A DNA stretch of 64,000 nt from Pseudomonas tritici. Its GTDB lineage: Bacteria; Pseudomonadota; Gammaproteobacteria; Pseudomonadales; Pseudomonadaceae. The notes under the pieces are model-generated. The model ran no database searches. It was not told the DNA's origin and was given only the letters and a program-made list of their open reading frames with translations. The position numbers and the translations under genes were made by a program. Below, one piece after another: positions 18,100 to 27,607 of the stretch. The stretch lies in contig NZ_CP077084.1 in NCBI RefSeq assembly GCF_014268275.3, positions 496,001 through 560,000 of the forward strand. The letters run 5' to 3'. The stretch's first letter is position 1. Every line of letters starts with the position of its first letter.

Positions 18100-18175
18100 T
18101 TGTGGGAGCGGGCTTGCTCGCGAAGGCGGAGTGTCAGTCGATGAATCTGTTGGCAGGTCCACCAAGCTCCCACAT
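18100..18175. repeat. One-and-a-fragment REPIN remnant
   Basis: The left arm is intact (TGTGGGAGCGGGCTTGCTCG). The right arm has lost most of its length, leaving only CCAAGCTCCCACA, so the element is asymmetric. It lies between the convergent aldo-keto reductase and tauD genes. Confidence 0.7.
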
Positions 18176-18192
18176 TTGAGCTTAGCCAGGCT

Positions 18193-19029
18193 CTAGAACG
18201 GTACGTCGCCCAAGATTGTGGCTCGATGCATCACCCGCCGCTGCGGCCGGTAGTCATCCACTGCGTAGTGCTGGGTCACACGGTTATCCCAGAACGCCAC
18301 GTCGTGCTCCTGCCAGCGCCAACGGATGGTGAACTCCGGGCGGGTGGCATGGGCGAACAACAGCTTCAGAATCGCCTCGCTTTCCGCCGGTTCCAGCTCG
18401 TTGATCCTGGTGGTGAAGCCCTCACTCACAAACAACGATTTACGCCCACTCACCGGATGCGTGCGCACCACCGGGTGTGACAGCGGTGGGTTCTTCTTGC
18501 GTGCTTCTTCCCACCGAGCCAGGTCTTCGGCGGTGTTGCCAAAGCGCTCCAGCGGGAAGGATTTAGTGAAGTCGTGGGTGGCGGTGAGTCCATCGAGCAA
18601 TCGTTTCAATGGCTCGGACAGTGCTTCATACGCCGCAATCCCACTGGCCCACAGCGTATCGCCGCCAAATGCCGGCAGCAGCTTGGCACTCAGCACCGCA
18701 CCCAACGCCGGAGTGGGCAGGAAGGTCACGTCGGTGTGCCAAACGGCATTGTCGCGCACGTCGGTGACGGCGGTGTCCAGGATCAATACTTCGGGCTGTT
18801 CCGGCACGTTGGGGTAGATCGGGTGAATATGCAGATCACCGAAATTCGCCGCGAACCGTGCTTGCTGCTGTGGGGTGATCGGCTGGTCGCGAAAGAACAG
18901 CACCGAATGCGTGAGCAACGCCTGTTCGATGGCGTCACGCTGTTCGAGGGTCAGCGGCTGGGTGATATCGACGCCATTGATCTGGGCGCCCAAGGCGGTG
19001 CTTAGTGGGGTAACGGTCAGGCTGCTCAT
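18193..19029 (-). CDS. tauD: Taurine dioxygenase TauD
   Basis: Fe(II)/2-oxoglutarate-dependent dioxygenase that releases sulfite from taurine, 278 residues (E. coli 283). The iron ligands are visible as WHTDVTF (H98, D100) and a distal His in [31 protein letters not shown] is the typical region before the 2-oxoglutarate-binding Arg. ATG 19029 is preferred to an upstream in-frame ATG because [17 protein letters not shown] matches family N-termini. It is last of tauABCD. Confidence 0.9.
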   Translation of the reverse strand: MSSLTVTPLSTALGAQINGVDITQPLTLEQRDAIEQALLTHSVLFFRDQPITPQQQARFAANFGDLHIHPIYPNVPEQPEVLILDTAVTDVRDNAVWHTDVTFLPTPALGAVLSAKLLPAFGGDTLWASGIAAYEALSEPLKRLLDGLTATHDFTKSFPLERFGNTAEDLARWEEARKKNPPLSHPVVRTHPVSGRKSLFVSEGFTTRINELEPAESEAILKLLFAHATRPEFTIRWRWQEHDVAFWDNRVTQHYAVDDYRPQRRVMHRATILGDVPF

Positions 19030-19040
19030 GCTGTTCTCAC

Positions 19041-19877
19041 TCAATGTGCCTGGCCATGCCACGGCACCAGTTTTCGCTGCAGGGCACGCAGGCCCATTTC
19101 CATGGCGAAGGCGATCAGGGCGATCACCAGGATGCCCAGCACCACCACGTCAGTGACCAGGAACTGCGCCGCCGACTGCACCATGAAGCCCAGGCCGCTG
19201 GTGGCCGCGATCAGCTCGGCGGCGACCAAAGTGGACCAGCCCACACCCAGGCCGATGCGCACGCCGGTAAGGATGTCGGGCAGGGCACTCGGCAGGATTA
19301 CGTGCCGAATCAGCTGGGCACGGGTAGCGCCCAGCGACTGCGCCGCCCGCAATTTGGCGGGGTCAACAGTGCGCACGCCGGTGGCGGTGGCGATGGCAAT
19401 CGGTGCAAAGATCGCCAGATAAATCAGCAGCACTTTGGACAGCTCGCCAATGCCGCACCAGATCACGATCAGCGGCAGATAAGCCAGGGGCGGGATCGGC
19501 CGGTAGAACTCGATCAGCGGGTCCAGAATGCCCCGCGCAATTCGGTTGGAGCCGATGGCAATCCCTACCGGCACGGCGGTCAGTATGGCAAAGCCCAGGC
19601 CCAGGCCGATGCGGCTGAGGCTCGCACCCAGGTGCTGCCACAACGTGGAGTCCATGTAGCCCGTGGTTGCCAACAGCCAGCCTTTTTGCAGCACGGCGGA
19701 GGGTGGTGGCAGGAACAGTGGTTCGATCAAGCCGGTGGCGGTCACGGCCCACCAGATGGCCAGCAACGCGACCAGGGTCAGCAGGCTGATCCAGCGCGTG
19801 CTCAAGCTGCGACGTGCCGGAATAACCGCGTGCGCCACCGGTTGTGCGGCGGTGGCGGGGAGTTCGTAGCTGCTCAT
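19041..19877 (-). CDS. tauC: Taurine/alkanesulfonate ABC transporter permease TauC
   Basis: Inner-membrane permease, 278 residues, with six hydrophobic segments and the coupling loop [45 protein letters not shown]. It starts with an ATGA overlap with tauB and ends 12 bases before tauD. SsuC-type permeases look similar; the presence of tauD and a TauA-type binding protein favours taurine. Confidence 0.9.
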   Translation of the reverse strand: MSSYELPATAAQPVAHAVIPARRSLSTRWISLLTLVALLAIWWAVTATGLIEPLFLPPPSAVLQKGWLLATTGYMDSTLWQHLGASLSRIGLGLGFAILTAVPVGIAIGSNRIARGILDPLIEFYRPIPPLAYLPLIVIWCGIGELSKVLLIYLAIFAPIAIATATGVRTVDPAKLRAAQSLGATRAQLIRHVILPSALPDILTGVRIGLGVGWSTLVAAELIAATSGLGFMVQSAAQFLVTDVVVLGILVIALIAFAMEMGLRALQRKLVPWHGQAH

Positions 19878-20653
19878 GCGGACACCTGCCGTTGGGAGAA
19901 CACTTTGCCCAGCACGTGCTCGCGGGTTTCGATAAAGCGCGGGTCAGACTTGATTGCCCGTGCCGATTCACCCGCTGCATAGCGTTGGCCGAAATCCAAA
20001 TGCAGACGCTCGACGATCTGGCCCGGGTTGGGCGCCAGCAGAATCAGGTCGGTGGCAAGAAACACGGCTTCTTCGATGTCGTGGGTAATCAGGAACACCG
20101 GCTTGGCTGTACGCCGCCAGACTTGCAGCAAAAGCTCCTGCATCTGTTCGCGGGTAAACGCATCGAGGGCGCCGAAGGGTTCGTCCATCAGCAACACGCG
20201 AGGGTCGGCAGCCAGGGCGCGAGCCAGGCCAACGCGTTGCTTCTGGCCGCCGGAAAGCTGCCAGATGCGACGGCTGTCGAAACCCGCCAAGTCCACCAAC
20301 GCGAGCATTTCCCGGGCGCGCACTTCACGTTGCGCCTTAGGTACACCGGCCAGTTCAAGGCCGAAGCCCACATTAGCCAGCACGTCCTGCCAGGGCAGCA
20401 GGGCGTCGTCCTGGAACACCACGCCACGCTCGGCGCTGGGGCCTTTGACCGGCACGCCGTCCAGGGTGATGCGCCCGGCAGACGGTTCGACAAAGCCGGC
20501 GATCAGGTTCAACAGCGAAGTCTTGCCACTGCCGGACGGGCCGAGCGCCACCAGCAATTGCTGGGGCCCAAGGTCGAGTGAAATGTCGGACAGTACCGGT
20601 TCTGTGGCGCCTGGGTACTGTGCGCTGATGCGCTCCAGCTGAAGCAAGGCCAT
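19874..20653 (-). CDS. tauB: Taurine ABC transporter ATP-binding protein TauB
   Basis: The ATPase of taurine import, 259 residues. Walker [10 protein letters not shown] (about 38-46), signature [15 protein letters not shown], Walker [21 protein letters not shown] and H-loop ITHDIEEAV are complete. The DEPFGALD wording is typical of the nitrate/sulfonate/taurine ATPase group. It sits 16 bases after tauA. Confidence 0.9.
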   Translation of the reverse strand: MALLQLERISAQYPGATEPVLSDISLDLGPQQLLVALGPSGSGKTSLLNLIAGFVEPSAGRITLDGVPVKGPSAERGVVFQDDALLPWQDVLANVGFGLELAGVPKAQREVRAREMLALVDLAGFDSRRIWQLSGGQKQRVGLARALAADPRVLLMDEPFGALDAFTREQMQELLLQVWRRTAKPVFLITHDIEEAVFLATDLILLAPNPGQIVERLHLDFGQRYAAGESARAIKSDPRFIETREHVLGKVFSQRQVSA

Positions 20654-20669
20654 CGCAATGAACTCCTGA

Positions 20670-21647
20670 TCAGTGGGTAATGAATTTGGCGCTGACGAAA
20701 GGTGCGTAGTCCGGCAGCACCGCTTCGACCTTGCCTTGTTCCTTGAGGAACGCAGCGGTGTCGGTCACAGCCTTGGTGGTCGGTGCACCCAACAGGGTCA
20801 CCTGATCAGCGGCCAGCGGGTAGACGTTGCCTTGCAGCAGCAATGGGATGTCGCTGGCCTTGGCGCCGGAGAGCTTCACCAGTTTGTCGACGTTGGTTTT
20901 GTCGGCGAGCCAGGCTTGTGGGTCTTTGCGGTAGGCGGCGTAGGCATCCAGGGTGACTTTGGCGAACGCCGTGACGATTTCCGGGTGCTTCTCGGCGAAG
21001 TCCTTACGCACGATCCATGCGTCGAAGGTCGGCGCGCCGAACTTGGCCAGCTCGCCGGAGGTGATCAGCACCTTGCCGTTTTCCTTGGCCACGCCCAGGG
21101 CGGGGTCCCACACGTAAGTAGCGTCGATGTCACCGCGCTTCCAGGCGGCGATGATCGCCGGTGGGGCGAGGTTGAGGATGGTCACTTTGGACGGGTCGAT
21201 GTTCCAGTGTTTCAACGCGGCGAGCAGGCTGTAGTGCCCCGTGGACACGAAGGGCACGGCGATCTTTTTACCGATCAGGTCCTGCGGGCTGTTGATCCCG
21301 GAACCGTTGCGCGCCACCAGGGCTTCGGCGCCGCCGATCTGGGTCGCGACAAGGAAGGTTTCCACCGGTACTTTGCGGGTGATCGCAGCGGTCAGCGGGC
21401 TTGAGCCGAGGTAGCCAATCTGTACGTCGCCGGAAGCGATGGCCGCGATGATGTCGGCGCCATTGTCGAATTTGCGCCAGTCGATCTTGGCGTTGGTGGC
21501 TTTTTCGTACGCGCCGTCGGCCTGGGCGACTTTGGCCGGGTCCACGGTGGTCTGGTAAGCGATGGTCACATCCGCCGCCTGGGCAAACAGGCTGGCACCG
21601 GCCAGGGACAATGCGGCCAGGAAGCGCAGAGGGGTTAACAGTTTCAA
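20670..21647 (-). CDS. tauA: Taurine ABC transporter substrate-binding protein TauA
   Basis: Periplasmic taurine-binding protein, 325 residues. The start is best placed at TTG 21647, because GAGGAGC lies just upstream and the resulting protein begins with a standard signal peptide ([20 protein letters not shown], cleavage near AQA). The mature part contains [21 protein letters not shown] and [25 protein letters not shown], typical of TauA. It is first of tauABCD. A region with CGAAAA-N9-TTTTCG (21712-21732) and AT-rich flanks precedes it and may hold the sulfur-responsive promoter. Confidence 0.9.
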   Translation of the reverse strand: MKLLTPLRFLAALSLAGASLFAQAADVTIAYQTTVDPAKVAQADGAYEKATNAKIDWRKFDNGADIIAAIASGDVQIGYLGSSPLTAAITRKVPVETFLVATQIGGAEALVARNGSGINSPQDLIGKKIAVPFVSTGHYSLLAALKHWNIDPSKVTILNLAPPAIIAAWKRGDIDATYVWDPALGVAKENGKVLITSGELAKFGAPTFDAWIVRKDFAEKHPEIVTAFAKVTLDAYAAYRKDPQAWLADKTNVDKLVKLSGAKASDIPLLLQGNVYPLAADQVTLLGAPTTKAVTDTAAFLKEQGKVEAVLPDYAPFVSAKFITH

Positions 21648-21711
21648 GGGGAAGCTCCTCAATCAGGCGGCCGAGGGTCGGCGTGTGAGGAGACTAAATG
21701 ATCTAAGAATC

Positions 21712-21732
21712 CGAAAATAAATAACGTTTTCG
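21712..21732. promoter_or_regulatory. Inverted repeat upstream of tauA
   Basis: CGAAAA and TTTTCG arms separated by nine A+T-rich bases, 65-85 bases upstream of the tauA start, in an A+T-rich stretch (GAATCC before it, GAATTAG after it). Position fits an operator or activator site; the protein is not known. Confidence 0.3.
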
Positions 21733-21784
21733 AATTAGCTTATGAGCAGAAAAGTGCGACTCGGTCTTCAGGCTGAGGCGCAAA

Positions 21785-21871
21785 TGTGGGAGCTGGCTTG
21801 CCTGCGATGCAGACAACTCGGTATTCCAGATAGACCGAGTTGATGCTATCGCAGGAAAGCCAGCTCCCACA
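21785..21871. repeat. REPIN (two inverted REP arms)
   Basis: Arms TGTGGGAGCTGGCTTGCCTG and the inverse, whose second arm has one change (GGAAAGCC instead of GGCAAGCC). It lies between the gshA stop and the tau promoter region. Confidence 0.85.
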
Positions 21872-21888
21872 GGGGACCGCGTAAGGAT

Positions 21889-23472
21889 TTAGTTGCTGAT
21901 GGCCAGAATGCTCGCCTGGTACGACCCGACAAACACATCAAAGTCGCCCACTTCGTTCTGCTCCAGCTCTGCCTGTTGCGCCAGCGATGTACGTGCCAGC
22001 TGTTCAAAGCGCGCCTGCTCGTCCGCCGGCAACGGCTCCTTGCGAAAGTGCTCAGCGTGCACCTGGCTCTGGTGCAGGGAGAACTGCGCAAAACTCTCTT
22101 TACGCTCGGCCATCGCCGCCAGCACCTGGGCCGACGGCGTCAGGGACGGGTCCTTGACCTTGGCCAACTGAGCGTCCAGCGCCTGGCTGTGCTCGGTGAT
22201 GCCGTGGCTCTCATCCAACAACGCGGCCAACGGTGCAATCTGCTCCAGCAGCTCGGCAGCCCATTCCTTCATGTCCACCGGTTGCCCCTGACGTTGCAAT
22301 TGCAGGCCCGGACGGCGACCTTCCTTGACCACGCTGAGGAAGTTGGAGGTTGCGTTGCCACATTCGTTGTTGGCGAACAGCGGGCTGTCGTTCAGCGCGC
22401 AATACAGCAGGAAAGCGTCGAGGAAACGCGATTCCGGCAGATCGATGCCCATCGGCAGGAATGGGTTGATGTCCAGGCAGCGCACTTCGATGTACTGGAT
22501 GCCACGCGCCATCAGCGCCTGGATCGGCCGCTCGCCGGTGTAGGTCACACGCTTGGGGCGGATGTTGGAGTAGTACTCGTTTTCGATTTGCAGGATGTTG
22601 GTGTTGAGCTGTACCCATTCACCGTCCTTGTGCGTGCCGACTTCTACGTACGGCGCGTAGGGCGTTGCCACCGCTTCACGCAGGCTGTCGGTGTAGCTGG
22701 CCAGGTCGTTGTAGCACGGCGTGAGGCCGGCCTGGGCGTTGCTCTGGTAACCCAGGTCGCTCATGCGCAGGCTGGTGGCGTAGGGCAGGTACAGGGTGTC
22801 AGCGTCGAGCACTTCCAACTGGTGCGAGCGACCGCGCAGGAAGCCCGCGTCCAGCGCTGGCGAGGCCCCGAACAGGTACATCAGCAGCCAGCTGTAGCGA
22901 CGGAAATTGCGGATCAGCGCGATATAGGCGTTGGACTGATAGTCGCGGTCAGTACCGACAAATCCTTCAGTTTCCTTGAGCAACGGCCACAGCTGTTCCG
23001 GCAGGGAAAAGTTGTAGTGGATGCCCGCGATGCATTGCATGGTCTTGCCGTAACGCAGGGCCAGGCCCTTGCGGTACACGTACTTGAGCTGTCCGATATT
23101 GGACGTGCCGTAGTAGGCAATCGGAATGTCTTCCTCGGCCGGCAACGGGCACGGCATCGAGGGGCTCCACAGGTATTCGCTGCCGAGCTTGGTGTAGGCA
23201 AAGCGGTGGATCTTGTCCAGGCTGCTCAGGGTATCGGCCGGGTTGGGCAGGGCGGGAGTGATGAACTCCAGCAGCGATTCCGAGTAGTCAGTGGTGATCA
23301 ATTCGTTGGTCAACGCGGCGCCCAGGGCTTCGGGGTGCGGCGTTTGTGCCAGGCGGCCCTCACCCGTAACGCGCAGGCATTCGCGCTCGATGCCGTGCAA
23401 GCACTGCTCTAGCAGGGAGAGGTGTTCGCGCTTGCCGAGCAAAGCCAGGCGGCGGTTGAGAAGTTCGCTCAA
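21889..23472 (-). CDS. gshA: Glutamate-cysteine ligase GshA
   Basis: ATP-dependent ligase joining glutamate and cysteine, the first step of glutathione synthesis, 527 residues (E. coli 518). Proteobacterial type 1 GCL features include [28 protein letters not shown], the [16 protein letters not shown] segment and the [12 protein letters not shown] motif. The best start is TTG 23472, which has AAGGA seven bases upstream; the GTG five codons earlier overlaps that ribosome site. It probably forms a single-gene unit. Confidence 0.9.
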   Translation of the reverse strand: MSELLNRRLALLGKREHLSLLEQCLHGIERECLRVTGEGRLAQTPHPEALGAALTNELITTDYSESLLEFITPALPNPADTLSSLDKIHRFAYTKLGSEYLWSPSMPCPLPAEEDIPIAYYGTSNIGQLKYVYRKGLALRYGKTMQCIAGIHYNFSLPEQLWPLLKETEGFVGTDRDYQSNAYIALIRNFRRYSWLLMYLFGASPALDAGFLRGRSHQLEVLDADTLYLPYATSLRMSDLGYQSNAQAGLTPCYNDLASYTDSLREAVATPYAPYVEVGTHKDGEWVQLNTNILQIENEYYSNIRPKRVTYTGERPIQALMARGIQYIEVRCLDINPFLPMGIDLPESRFLDAFLLYCALNDSPLFANNECGNATSNFLSVVKEGRRPGLQLQRQGQPVDMKEWAAELLEQIAPLAALLDESHGITEHSQALDAQLAKVKDPSLTPSAQVLAAMAERKESFAQFSLHQSQVHAEHFRKEPLPADEQARFEQLARTSLAQQAELEQNEVGDFDVFVGSYQASILAISN

Positions 23473-23686
23473 GTTGGATTCCTTCACGCGTCAGTCGCCC
23501 CAATATGGGGGTGGGCAGGACGGTCTACAAGGGTGAAGTTAAAACTGGCGTGATCGCCTGGTTTAGAGTCGATTTGACCCGCTGTGAAAAAGCCTACTTC
23601 ACTCCATGAATTTGGCTACAGCGCGGCAAGAAAATTCCGACGCTGTGATTGCAGCGCCGAAATTAACTCAAATCGGGGGTAGGGAG

Positions 23687-24070
23687 CTATAGGACAGCGA
23701 AGGTGCCCTGCGCTTTTGCGACAAGTCTTTCGTCTTGGTACACATCCGCCTCGACCACCAGCGTGCGGCGCCCGGCATGAATCACCCGGCTGGTGCACAG
23801 CACGTCACCGCCTTCCACCGCTCGGATATAGTTGATTTTGCACTCGATGGTCGCGCTCTGCTGGTCGAAACCATGTGAGCTGGAACAGGCCAGCCCCATC
23901 GTAATGTCCACCAGGCTGAAAATCGCCCCGCCATGGAGCTTGCCCGCGCGGTTGCGCAGGTGCGGCTCGAGGGTCAGGGCCACCTCGGCAACGCCTTCCT
24001 CCAGGCGTTGCAGACGGCAGCCGATCAGTTCGCTGAACGCGCTCTGGGTCAAGCCGGCCGGAATTTCCAT
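23687..24070 (-). CDS. PaaI-type hotdog thioesterase
   Basis: A small acyl-CoA thioesterase-fold protein of 127 residues. It has the hotdog signature NRAGKLHGGAIFSLVDITMGLAC, with the conserved HGG and the acidic residue in the helix. The ATG at 24070 overlaps the tex stop as ATGA, so it is translated with tex. Substrate unknown; the family hydrolyses various acyl- or phenylacetyl-CoA esters. Confidence 0.8.
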   Translation of the reverse strand: MEIPAGLTQSAFSELIGCRLQRLEEGVAEVALTLEPHLRNRAGKLHGGAIFSLVDITMGLACSSSHGFDQQSATIECKINYIRAVEGGDVLCTSRVIHAGRRTLVVEADVYQDERLVAKAQGTFAVL

Positions 24071-26394
24071 CAACGCTTCTTCAGCTGTTTAGCGTTGGCG
24101 AACAGCGAGGCCATGGCGTTGTTGCTCGGCGCTGCGGTGGCGGTTTCCTTGCGTGGCGCGCTGTTTTGCGACTGGCGCGGTGCGGAGCCTGGGCGTGCGC
24201 CACGGGCACCGTCGATTTTCTCGCCGGGGGTGTCGCTCATGCGCATCGACAGGCCGACGCGTTTGCGCGGGATGTCGATTTCCATGACCTTGACCTTGAC
24301 CACGTCACCGGCTTTCACCGCTTCGCGCGGGTCCTTGATGAATTTCTCCGAAAGCGCGGAGATATGTACCAAACCGTCCTGATGCACGCCGATATCCACA
24401 AAGGCGCCGAAGTTGGTCACGTTGGTGACGACGCCTTCGAGGATCATGCCCAGTTGCAGGTCCTTGAGGTCTTCGACACCGTCCTGGAACTCGGCGGTCT
24501 TGAACTCGGGGCGGGGGTCGCGGCCCGGCTTTTCCAGCTCTTGCAGGATGTCGGTGATGGTCGGTACACCGAAGGTTTCATCGGTGTACTTCTTTGGATC
24601 CAGACGCTTGAGGAATGCAGCGTCACCGATCAGCGAACGGATGTCGCGGTCGGTTTCGGCGGCGATGCGTTGCACCAGCGGGTAGGCTTCCGGGTGAACC
24701 GCGGAAGAATCCAACGGGTTATCGCCGTTCATCACGCGTAGGAAACCGGCGGCCTGTTCGAAGGTTTTTTCACCCAGGCGTGCGACTTTTTTCAGCGCTG
24801 CACGGGTTTTGAACGCGCCGTTTTCGTCACGGTGAGTCACGATGTTTTGCGCCAGCGTGGCGTTGAGGCCGGAAATACGTGCCAGCAACGCGACGGAAGC
24901 GGTGTTCACGTCTACGCCCACGGCGTTTACGCAGTCTTCCACCACTGCATCCAGGCCGCGCGCCAGTTTCAGCTGCGACACGTCATGCTGGTACTGGCCC
25001 ACGCCGATGGATTTAGGGTCGATTTTCACCAGTTCGGCCAGTGGATCCTGCAGGCGACGAGCAATCGACACCGCGCCACGGATCGACACGTCGAGGTCCG
25101 GGAATTCCTTGGATGCCAACTCCGACGCCGAATACACCGAAGCACCAGCCTCGGAGACCATGACTTTGGTCATCTTCATGGCTGGGTATTTCTTGATCAG
25201 TTCGGCGGCCAGCTTGTCGGTCTCACGGCTGGCGGTGCCGTTGCCGATAGCGATCAGGTCGACCGAGTGTTTGGCGCACAAGGCGGCCAGGATCGCGAGG
25301 GTCTGGTCCCATTTGTTGTGCGGCACATGCGGGTAGACAGTCGCGTGGTCCAGCAGCTTGCCGGTGGAATCGACCACGGCCACTTTGCAACCAGTGCGCA
25401 GGCCTGGGTCGAGGCCCAGAGTGGCACGTGGCCCGGCCGGGGCAGCCAGCAGCAGGTCGTGCAGGTTGTGGGCGAACACGTTGATCGCCTCGGTTTCGGC
25501 GCCGTCGCGCAGTTCGCCCAGCAGGTCGGTTTCCAAGTGGGTGTAGAGCTTGACCTTCCAGGTCCAGCGCACCACTTCACCGAGCCACTTGTCCGCAGGA
25601 CGGTTCTGATTCTGGATGCCGAATTGTTGACCGATCATGCCTTCGCAAGGGTGCATGGTGCCCGGCAACTCGTCGCCGACCTTCAGCGCGGAGCTGAGAA
25701 TGCCTTCGTTGCGGCCACGGAAAATAGCGAGTGCGCGGTGGGACGGCATGCTCTTGAGCGGTTCGTCGTGTTCGAAGTAATCGCGGAACTTGGCGCCTTC
25801 TTCCTCCTTGCCGGCGATGACGCGGGCACTGAGGATGGCTTCCTGCTTGAGGTAGGTACGCAGTTTTTCCAGCAGGCTGGCGTCTTCGGCGAAGCGCTCC
25901 ATGAGGATGTACTTGGCGCCTTCGAGGGCGGCCTTGACATCGGCGACGCCTTTTTCGGCGTCGATGAAGCGTGCGGCTTCGGTTTCCGGGGTCAGCGACG
26001 GGTCGTTGAACAACCCGTCGGCCAGCTCGCCCAGGCCAGCTTCCAAGGCGATCTGGCCCTTGGTGCGGCGTTTTTGCTTGTAGGGCAGGTACAGGTCTTC
26101 GAGACGGGTCTTGGTGTCGGCGAGCTTGATGTCGCGCTCGAGTTGTGGGGTCAACTTGCCTTGTTCCTCGATGCTGGCGAGGATGCTGATGCGCCGTTCG
26201 TCGAGTTCTCGCAGGTAGCGCAGGCGCTCTTCCAGGTGACGCAGTTGGATGTCGTCGAGGCTGCCGGTCACTTCTTTACGGTAACGGGCGATGAAGGGCA
26301 CCGTGGAGCCTTCATCCAGTAGAGCGACGGCCGCTTCGACCTGTTGTGGGCGTACACCGAGTTCCTCGGCGATGCGGCTGTTGATGCTGTCCAT
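24070..26394 (-). CDS. tex: Transcription accessory protein Tex
   Basis: RNA-binding transcription factor of 774 residues. The order of domains is an N-terminal helical region ([22 protein letters not shown]), a YqgF/RNase H-like domain ([17 protein letters not shown] near 330), a helix-hairpin-helix pair ([20 protein letters not shown]), and a C-terminal S1 domain ([20 protein letters not shown], then [15 protein letters not shown]). ATG 26394 has AGGTGG upstream. The last 45 residues are a basic, low-complexity tail. The leader contains interlocking complementary segments (26479-26510). Confidence 0.93.
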   Translation of the reverse strand: MDSINSRIAEELGVRPQQVEAAVALLDEGSTVPFIARYRKEVTGSLDDIQLRHLEERLRYLRELDERRISILASIEEQGKLTPQLERDIKLADTKTRLEDLYLPYKQKRRTKGQIALEAGLGELADGLFNDPSLTPETEAARFIDAEKGVADVKAALEGAKYILMERFAEDASLLEKLRTYLKQEAILSARVIAGKEEEGAKFRDYFEHDEPLKSMPSHRALAIFRGRNEGILSSALKVGDELPGTMHPCEGMIGQQFGIQNQNRPADKWLGEVVRWTWKVKLYTHLETDLLGELRDGAETEAINVFAHNLHDLLLAAPAGPRATLGLDPGLRTGCKVAVVDSTGKLLDHATVYPHVPHNKWDQTLAILAALCAKHSVDLIAIGNGTASRETDKLAAELIKKYPAMKMTKVMVSEAGASVYSASELASKEFPDLDVSIRGAVSIARRLQDPLAELVKIDPKSIGVGQYQHDVSQLKLARGLDAVVEDCVNAVGVDVNTASVALLARISGLNATLAQNIVTHRDENGAFKTRAALKKVARLGEKTFEQAAGFLRVMNGDNPLDSSAVHPEAYPLVQRIAAETDRDIRSLIGDAAFLKRLDPKKYTDETFGVPTITDILQELEKPGRDPRPEFKTAEFQDGVEDLKDLQLGMILEGVVTNVTNFGAFVDIGVHQDGLVHISALSEKFIKDPREAVKAGDVVKVKVMEIDIPRKRVGLSMRMSDTPGEKIDGARGARPGSAPRQSQNSAPRKETATAAPSNNAMASLFANAKQLKKR

Positions 26395-26750
26395 AAAACC
26401 ACCTGAAATTCTTAAAAGCAGCTCGCAAGCCCGGAAAACAAGGCGTTGGGAGGCTGGTTGAGCGGCCCGACTGGCGCCGCTGCCTGGGTCAAGAGGCAGC
26501 CTATTGACCCTCGAAATCGAAAAAATCACGACAAGCGGTGAAAAAAGCCTCGGCATCAAACGGTAACGATCTGACGTTGCCCTGCACGACGGCGCCGCAT
26601 TATAACCAGCGTTCTGCCCTTGGGGGGGATTGCGCCAACGGTTGTAGGGCGCGGGTTCGCTGGCAGTAGAGGAAAAATCTGCTAACAATGCACACGGTGC
26701 GTATAACGGCAGCTAGGCCATAATGCGCGCCGAGATAAGAGGAGCATCTA
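26395..26750. other. 356-bp divergent region between tex and ompR
   Basis: No gene visible. The half next to tex contains the possible pseudoknot at 26479-26510. The half next to ompR is A+T-richer (GCTAACAATGCACACGGTGCGTATAACGG-type sequence near 26680-26710, with CATAAT at 26720) and should carry the ompR promoter; AAGAGGAG precedes the ompR ATG. Confidence 0.5.
26479..26510 (-). promoter_or_regulatory. Interlocking stems (pseudoknot-like) in the tex leader
   Basis: Read on the minus strand the order is GGGTCAA, TAG, GCTGCC, TC, TTGACCC, A, GGCAGC. GGGTCAA pairs with TTGACCC and GCTGCC with GGCAGC, so the two stems interlock. They either form a compact H-type pseudoknot or exclude each other. 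The element is 85-116 bases upstream of the tex start codon. Confidence 0.4.
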
Positions 26751-27491
26751 ATGAGCAGCACTGCACAAACTGCTGAAGGCGAAAAAATTCTCATCGTTGA
26801 CGACGATCCGGGGCTGAGCAGCCTGCTGGAGCGTTTCTTCAACTCCAAGGGCTACCGCGCCCGCGCGGTGCCGAACACTGAGCAGATGGACCGCCTGTTG
26901 GGGCGTGAAGTGTTCAACCTGGTCGTACTCGACCTGATGCTGCCCGGCGAAGATGGCCTCACCGCCTGCAAACGCCTGCGCGGCGCGAACAACCAGATTC
27001 CAATCATCATGCTCACCGCCAAGGGCGATGAGCTTAGCCGCATCAAGGGCCTGGAGCTGGGCGCTGATGACTATTTGGCCAAGCCGTTCAACCCCGATGA
27101 GCTGATGGCGCGGGTAAAGGCCGTGTTGCGTCGCCAGGCGGCCCCGGTACCGGGCGCACCCGGCAGCGAAGACGAAAGCGTGACCTTTGGCGACTACGAA
27201 CTGTCGCTGGCGACCCGTGAGCTCAAGCGTGGCGATGAAGTGCACATGCTGACCACTGGCGAATTCGCCGTGCTCAAGGCCCTGGTGATGAACGCTCGCC
27301 AGCCGCTGACCCGTGACAAACTGATGAACCTGGCCCGTGGCCGGGAATGGGACGCCCTGGAGCGCTCCATTGACGTGCAGATTTCCCGTCTGCGCCGGAT
27401 GATCGAGCCGGACCCATCCAAGCCTCGGTATATCCAGACCGTGTGGGGTGTGGGTTATGTGTTTGTGCCGGATGGCAATAAAACCAGTTGA
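26751..27491 (+). CDS. ompR: Osmoregulatory response regulator OmpR
   Basis: DNA-binding response regulator, 246 residues. Receiver domain (about 10-125) has the acidic pocket VDDD, the phospho-acceptor D61 in VVLDLMLPGEDG, and the K in LAKPFNPDEL. The winged-helix output domain (about 145-240) has LTTGEFAVLKAL and ERSIDVQISRLRRMIEPDP. AGAGGAG lies upstream of the ATG. It is followed by the envZ gene after 116 bases that contain a long hairpin. Confidence 0.95.
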   Translation: MSSTAQTAEGEKILIVDDDPGLSSLLERFFNSKGYRARAVPNTEQMDRLLGREVFNLVVLDLMLPGEDGLTACKRLRGANNQIPIIMLTAKGDELSRIKGLELGADDYLAKPFNPDELMARVKAVLRRQAAPVPGAPGSEDESVTFGDYELSLATRELKRGDEVHMLTTGEFAVLKALVMNARQPLTRDKLMNLARGREWDALERSIDVQISRLRRMIEPDPSKPRYIQTVWGVGYVFVPDGNKTS

Positions 27492-27507
27492 CCGATGATT
27501 TGCAGGG

Positions 27508-27552
27508 CGGGCCTCCCGGCGTTTGATTCCATGAGAATCGACGGGAGGCCCG
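27508..27552 (+). other. Long hairpin in the ompR-envZ gap
   Basis: A perfect 11-bp stem, CGGGCCTCCCG with CGGGAGGCCCG, encloses a second inner stem (GATTC/GAATC). There is no T-run after it, so it is more likely an mRNA processing or stability structure, or a weak attenuator, than a terminator. Confidence 0.6.
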
Positions 27553-27607
27553 GCGTCTGCAATTCTGCGAGCGCTGCTCGTTTCTGCAAGGTATCTAGCT
27601 GTCTTCT

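Noticed and set aside
21976..23412. Plus-strand open frame of about 480 codons
   Set aside because: Antisense to gshA and low-complexity in composition.
24832..26322. Plus-strand open frame of about 500 codons
   Set aside because: Antisense shadow of tex; Gly/Val/Gln-rich peptide without family features.
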